Below are positions 6,260 to 9,182 of a stretch of 9,182 nucleotides of DNA, in pieces (within the stretch, counting starts at the first letter, position 1; each line of letters opens with the position of its first letter). The translations under genes were made by a program, and so were the position numbers. The notes under the pieces were generated by a model. The model did no database searches, had not been told where the DNA came from, and saw only the letters and a list, made by a program, of their open reading frames with translations. The stretch is from NCBI GenBank assembly GCA_902797105.1, contig CADBRL010000032.1, positions 1 to 9,182 of the forward strand, written 5' to 3'. Origin of the DNA: an uncultured Erysipelotrichaceae bacterium. GTDB lineage: Bacteria > Bacillota_I > Bacilli_A > RF39 > UBA660.

Positions 6260-7402
6260 TTATAATAAATTATCATTATTTTTTTCTTCATTAATTAATT
6301 TTTTAGTTAAATTTCTATTTAAAATACTCATTAAATAATATCTATTTGTATGTAAATTCTTTAAAAAATCATAAATATCTCTTTCTTCATTTAAAATATA
6401 TACCCTATCTTTAATAAAGACATTTTCATCTATTTTAACATATAACTTATCTATATCATCAGAAAGTATTTCTCTTTTAAATTTATTTATACCTACATAT
6501 TTTATAGATTTAGTTATACCATCTTTATGACCAATAGGTATTATACCCACGTACATATCCTCTTTAGCAATATAACTTCTTCCTACTAGTGTACCTTTAG
6601 TTACTTTTTTTACTTCCATTACTTCACTAGTTATATTAAATATTAATTCTAAATCTATATTAGGAAACTCTAAAGTGCCATATTCTTTTTCTATTTTTTT
6701 AATTCTACCCTTTGTAAATATATCATCATTTATATTTTCTTCAATACCAAGCACTGATAAATCAAATCTAATACCATTTATATATTTTATTTTACTATGA
6801 TACATAATTGGTTCATTTAAATGAATAATTAAATCATTATTTATATATGGTTTTACTATTTTTAGAAAATTATTTACTTCTTTATAATAAAACTTGTCTT
6901 CAATGCCAAAAGATGTTAAGTCAGAATATATTCCCACTAGTTTTATATGTTTTGTTTCATTTATTTTATTTATAATATACTCTAAGTCACTTTTTTTATT
7001 TACTCCTTGTAAATTAGAACCATTATCTATTAATATTTCAACATTTAAATCATCCTTTAATTCTAAACTACATAATAAATCTATATATTTTTTATTGTAA
7101 ATAGTGATAGTTATATTATTATTGATACAATCATATATTTCATCCATTGTAACATATAAACTTGCAAGTATTCCAACTTCTTTATTAAGTTTTCTTACCT
7201 CTAAAGCTTCTTTTAAAGAGCCCACTAGTAAATAATTAATACCGCAGTTAACGAGTGTATTTACAATACCAAAACCCATTCCATGAGCATTGTCTTTTAA
7301 ATCCACTATTTTATATTTATAATCATCATAACTTTTAATAAGTTTATTTATATTATTTTTTAATTTTTTTAAATCTATTTCTAATATTGTTTCATACTTC
7401 AT
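6260..7402 (-). CDS. Divergent alanine racemase-fold protein, possibly catalytically altered
   Basis: With the ATG at 7402 the protein has 380 residues, near the length of PLP-dependent alanine racemases (Alr). The N-terminal barrel shows ILEIDLKKLKNNINKL and VDLKDNAHGMGFG, in which Lys36 matches the PLP lysine of KANAYGHG. The C-terminal half keeps GIRFDLSVLGI (Arg212, matching the PLP-ring arginine) and VGIIPIGHKDG (normally GYADG). Several catalytic positions look changed when aligned by eye to Geobacillus Alr. VSYG, which carries Tyr265, becomes LVG (272-274). The TH motif carrying His166 becomes SD (160-161). GMNRLG carrying Arg136 becomes GSNLQG. VCMD becomes VKID (322-325). The protein is therefore assigned to the fold, not to proven racemase activity; it could be a serine or lysine racemase-like enzyme or a non-catalytic relative. 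GAGGT (7409-7413) supports this ATG. A TTG 16 codons upstream coincides with the -35 box. No terminator is seen after the TAA. Confidence 0.72.
   Translation of the reverse strand: MKYETILEIDLKKLKNNINKLIKSYDDYKYKIVDLKDNAHGMGFGIVNTLVNCGINYLLVGSLKEALEVRKLNKEVGILASLYVTMDEIYDCINNNITITIYNKKYIDLLCSLELKDDLNVEILIDNGSNLQGVNKKSDLEYIINKINETKHIKLVGIYSDLTSFGIEDKFYYKEVNNFLKIVKPYINNDLIIHLNEPIMYHSKIKYINGIRFDLSVLGIEENINDDIFTKGRIKKIEKEYGTLEFPNIDLELIFNITSEVMEVKKVTKGTLVGRSYIAKEDMYVGIIPIGHKDGITKSIKYVGINKFKREILSDDIDKLYVKIDENVFIKDRVYILNEERDIYDFLKNLHTNRYYLMSILNRNLTKKLINEEKNNDNLL
6264..6284. repeat. 21-bp direct repeat, copy 2 (in 3' end of racemase-like gene)
   Basis: This copy is identical to 4833-4853. Here it is coding and spans the last codons of the racemase-like gene (residues KNNDNLL). 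At copy 1 the same frame would continue LFKKLIF and stop at 4814-4816, consistent with copy 1 being the original gene end displaced by an insertion. Confidence 0.8.
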
Positions 7403-7421
7403 TTTTTTACCTCGTAAAATT

Positions 7422-7450
7422 ATTATAAGGTATAGACTTCTTTTTTGCAA
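7422..7450 (-). promoter_or_regulatory. Promoter of the racemase-like gene
   Basis: On the minus strand the -35 is TTGCAA (7445-7450), followed by a 17-bp spacer and a perfect TATAAT (7422-7427). Transcription would start near 7415, leaving a leader of about 13 nt that holds only GAGGT before the ATG at 7402. The in-frame TTG that could extend the protein is the first three bases of this -35 box, so it cannot be in the transcript. Confidence 0.62.
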
Positions 7451-7461
7451 TATGATAAAAT
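7433..7461 (+). promoter_or_regulatory. Promoter of the helicase gene, interleaved with the divergent promoter
   Basis: The -35 is TAGACT (7433-7438, 4/6), followed by a 17-bp spacer and TAAAAT (7456-7461) preceded by TGA, an extended -10. The start would be near 7468, about 20 nt before the preferred ATG at 7488. Its -35 falls inside the spacer of the minus-strand promoter. It is the weakest promoter call in the window. Confidence 0.45.
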
Positions 7462-7487
7462 TATTTTACCAAAGAGACAATAAAAAA

Positions 7488-8843
7488 ATGAAACCAGATG
7501 AATATCAACTTGAAGCTATAAAATGCGATAAAAATTTACTTTTAATTGCTGGTGCTGGTGCAGGTAAAACCTATACAATCACTGAAAAAATCAAATATTT
7601 AATCGAAGAAAAGCATTTAAAAGAAAATGAAATTTTAGTTATTTCCTTTACAAATAAAAGTGTAAATGACCTCAAAAAAAGAATTAATTATAAAATAAAT
7701 ATTATGACTTTCCATAAACTGGCAATGAGTATTTTAGATGAATATCATATAAATTATAAATTGGTAAGTGATAATTATCTAGATTTTGTAACAGATGAAT
7801 TTTTTAAAAGTTTACAAAATAATGAATATATTAATGAAATACTTAAATATTTTAGAAAATATAGTTATGAAGATTTTTTAAATAATTATGACTATATAGA
7901 ATTTAAAAAATTAATTATTAATTTAATTAAAATATTTAAAACTAATAATAAGACTAAAGATGATTTTAAAAAGTTATTTAAAACAAATTCTTTTTTAAGT
8001 AAATATACTTATATTATTAAATGTATATATGAAAATGATTTAATATCTAGTAATTCCTTTGATTTTGATAATTTAATAATTAAAGCAACTGAAGTTTTAA
8101 ATAAACCCACTAAATATAAATATATTATCGTGGATGAATTTCAAGATACATCAAATATTAGATTTAACTTAATAAATAAAATAAGGGATATAAGTGATGC
8201 TACCCTCTTTTGTGTCGGAGATGATTATCAATCAATATATCACTTTTCAGGTTGCAATCTAAATATATTTTTAAATTTTACTAAATTAATACCTAATTCC
8301 ACTATTTTAAAGCTAAAATATACCTATCGTAACAGCAAAGAGTTAATAAATATAAGTTCAAAATTTGTTATGAAAAATAAAAGTCAAATAAATAAGGAAT
8401 TAATAAGTAATAAACATATTGATAAACCTGTAGAATTTATTTATTATTTGAAACCTAAAAAAGCTTTTAAAAAACTTTATAACAAAATAAGAAATAAAGG
8501 TTCTCTTTTAGTTCTAGGAAGAAATAACTTTGATATAAATAAGTTTAGTGATGAAAATATTCCAGAATTTATGAGTGTTCATGCATCAAAAGGATTAGAA
8601 AGTGATAATGTCATACTTATAAATATGACTGATGATATATATGGGTTTCCTAACAAAATAATTAATTCTAATTTACTTGAAGAACTTCATCCATCAGATA
8701 AATCATATCTTTATGCCGAAGAAAGAAGATTATTTTATGTAGCTTTAACCAGAACTAAAAATAAAGTTTATATACTTGTACCCTTATTTAAGAAATCAAT
8801 CTTCATAAAAGAACTCAGAAATTTGACAAAAGCCATATTATAG
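7488..8843 (+). CDS. Compact UvrD/Rep-type SF1 DNA helicase
   Basis: This is an ATP-dependent 3'-5' type DNA helicase by family, 451 residues from the ATG at 7488. All core motifs are visible: Q motif DEYQLEAI (Gln7), Walker A AGAGAGKT (21-28), Ia ISFTNKSVNDLKKRI, TFH (74-76), Walker B VDEFQD (215-220), III GDDYQSIYHFSG (244-255), IV TYRNS with Arg281, V HASKGLE (365-371), and VI EERRLFYVALTRT (from 411). UvrD, PcrA and Rep are about 650-750 residues. Here motifs IV and V are only about 75 residues apart, so most of subdomain 2B is absent and 1B is short. Motif III ends FSG where UvrD/PcrA has WRG. An ATG at 7452 would add MIKLFYQRDNKK, but it lacks a Shine-Dalgarno and lies in the likely -10 region. 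The ATG at 7488 has only a weak AAAGAG (7471-7476), so the start is not certain. The stop is TAG. A role in repair or recombination is inferred. Confidence 0.85.
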   Translation: MKPDEYQLEAIKCDKNLLLIAGAGAGKTYTITEKIKYLIEEKHLKENEILVISFTNKSVNDLKKRINYKINIMTFHKLAMSILDEYHINYKLVSDNYLDFVTDEFFKSLQNNEYINEILKYFRKYSYEDFLNNYDYIEFKKLIINLIKIFKTNNKTKDDFKKLFKTNSFLSKYTYIIKCIYENDLISSNSFDFDNLIIKATEVLNKPTKYKYIIVDEFQDTSNIRFNLINKIRDISDATLFCVGDDYQSIYHFSGCNLNIFLNFTKLIPNSTILKLKYTYRNSKELINISSKFVMKNKSQINKELISNKHIDKPVEFIYYLKPKKAFKKLYNKIRNKGSLLVLGRNNFDINKFSDENIPEFMSVHASKGLESDNVILINMTDDIYGFPNKIINSNLLEELHPSDKSYLYAEERRLFYVALTRTKNKVYILVPLFKKSIFIKELRNLTKAIL

Positions 8844-8851
8844 CGTATAAT
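8823..8851 (+). promoter_or_regulatory. Perfect consensus promoter of the kinase-like gene
   Basis: TTGACA (8823-8828), exactly 17 bp, TATAAT (8846-8851): both boxes match the vegetative consensus fully. The -35 lies inside the last codons of the helicase gene (Leu-Thr), and the -10 begins 2 bp after its stop codon. The predicted start is near 8858. Confidence 0.8.
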
Positions 8852-8862
8852 ATTTACATAAC

Positions 8863-8870
8863 AAGGGGGA
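8863..8870 (+). promoter_or_regulatory. Ribosome binding site of the kinase-like gene
   Basis: AAGGGGGA, a one-base variant of AAGGAGG, ends 6 nt before the ATG at 8877 and fixes that start. Confidence 0.75.
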
Positions 8871-8876
8871 TTTTAT

Positions 8877-9182
8877 ATGTACTTTATAGGTAATACTAGG
8901 GAAGCCTTTGCACCAACCTTACTTTTAGGTTCGGGAAAAGAAGGTAATGTTTATTATAAAAAGAACACAAATGAAGCTGTTAAAATATATAATGGTAGTG
9001 ATTTAAATCATAAGTCTTTAAATGAAGAAACTGCTAAATTTTTAAGTCATATACCCACTACAAATATATTGATGCCAAAAAGAATTGTGTATGATGAAAA
9101 TGGAAATTTTGCAGGTTACACTACTCCATTTATTCAAACATACCAAGGTGTAAATAATTTAGAATTACTAGATTTTAAAATA
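8877..9182 (+). CDS. Protein-kinase-like protein, N-terminal part
   Basis: This gene runs off the right edge; 102 codons are visible. The start reads MYFIGNTREAFAPTLLLGSG. The sequence shows a protein-kinase N-lobe pattern: a glycine-rich loop G18-S-G20-K-E-G23-N-V25, then AVK with Lys36, the usual ATP-anchoring lysine, about 11 residues after the valine. Glu50 or Glu51 could be the helix-C partner, and GYTTPFI (80-86) lies where the hinge is expected. No signal peptide is seen in this part. The catalytic HxD and DFG motifs would be beyond the window, so activity and substrate cannot be judged. It follows the helicase gene by 33 nt on the same strand with no terminator between them, so it may also receive read-through, but it has its own strong promoter. 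The fold call is moderate and no function is named. Confidence 0.68.
   Translation, partial: MYFIGNTREAFAPTLLLGSGKEGNVYYKKNTNEAVKIYNGSDLNHKSLNEETAKFLSHIPTTNILMPKRIVYDENGNFAGYTTPFIQTYQGVNNLELLDFKI

Noticed and set aside
6894..7100. Plus-strand open frame of 68 codons antisense to the racemase-like gene
   Set aside because: No Shine-Dalgarno or promoter is visible and its low-complexity F/I/S-rich product is typical of antisense translation of AT-rich coding DNA.

Overview
The window is strongly AT-rich chromosomal DNA from a low-GC Gram-positive-type bacterium. Strong AAGGAGG-like ribosome binding sites, ParC/ParE proteins that closely resemble those of Bacilli by eye, and vegetative TTGACA/TATAAT promoters all point to Bacilli. 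The standard genetic code is used: conserved tryptophans are TGG, and the five complete genes end in TAA or TAG. The compact layout, short intergenic gaps and extreme AT bias suggest a reduced-genome Bacilli lineage (RF39-, Erysipelotrichia- or Mollicutes-sister-like). The lineage is inferred, not shown.

Layout. 1-170 (-): N-terminus of a secreted or membrane-anchored protein with a SipW/TasA-like signal segment and its own promoter. 358-4774 (-): parE-parC, the two subunits of topoisomerase IV, in a tight bicistron with an extended -10 promoter at 4796-4825 and a candidate terminator at 315-340. 4864-6254 (-): a self-contained unit holding one AAA+ ATPase of the AAA_14/DUF4143 type. It has a near-consensus promoter set between two identical 39-bp partly palindromic repeats, and an intrinsic terminator directly after the stop codon. 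6260-7402 (-): a divergent alanine-racemase-fold protein that has lost several canonical active-site residues. 7488-8843 (+): a compact UvrD/Rep-type SF1 helicase that appears to lack most of domain 2B. 8877-9182 (+): the N-terminus of a protein-kinase-like protein behind a perfect consensus promoter. No stretch over 300 bases lacks a gene.

How the parts relate. Only parE and parC have a clear shared function (chromosome decatenation). The racemase-like and helicase genes diverge from an 85-bp gap in which their promoters interleave. The most unusual part is the ATPase unit. It is bracketed by a perfect 21-bp direct repeat, one copy inside the 3' end of the racemase-like gene and one just upstream of the parE promoter. 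This suggests the unit was inserted as a cassette between two formerly adjacent genes. The repeat-promoter-repeat arrangement suggests it may control its own expression.

All calls were made by reading the sequence. Domain alignments and similarity statements are from memory of the families, not from searches.
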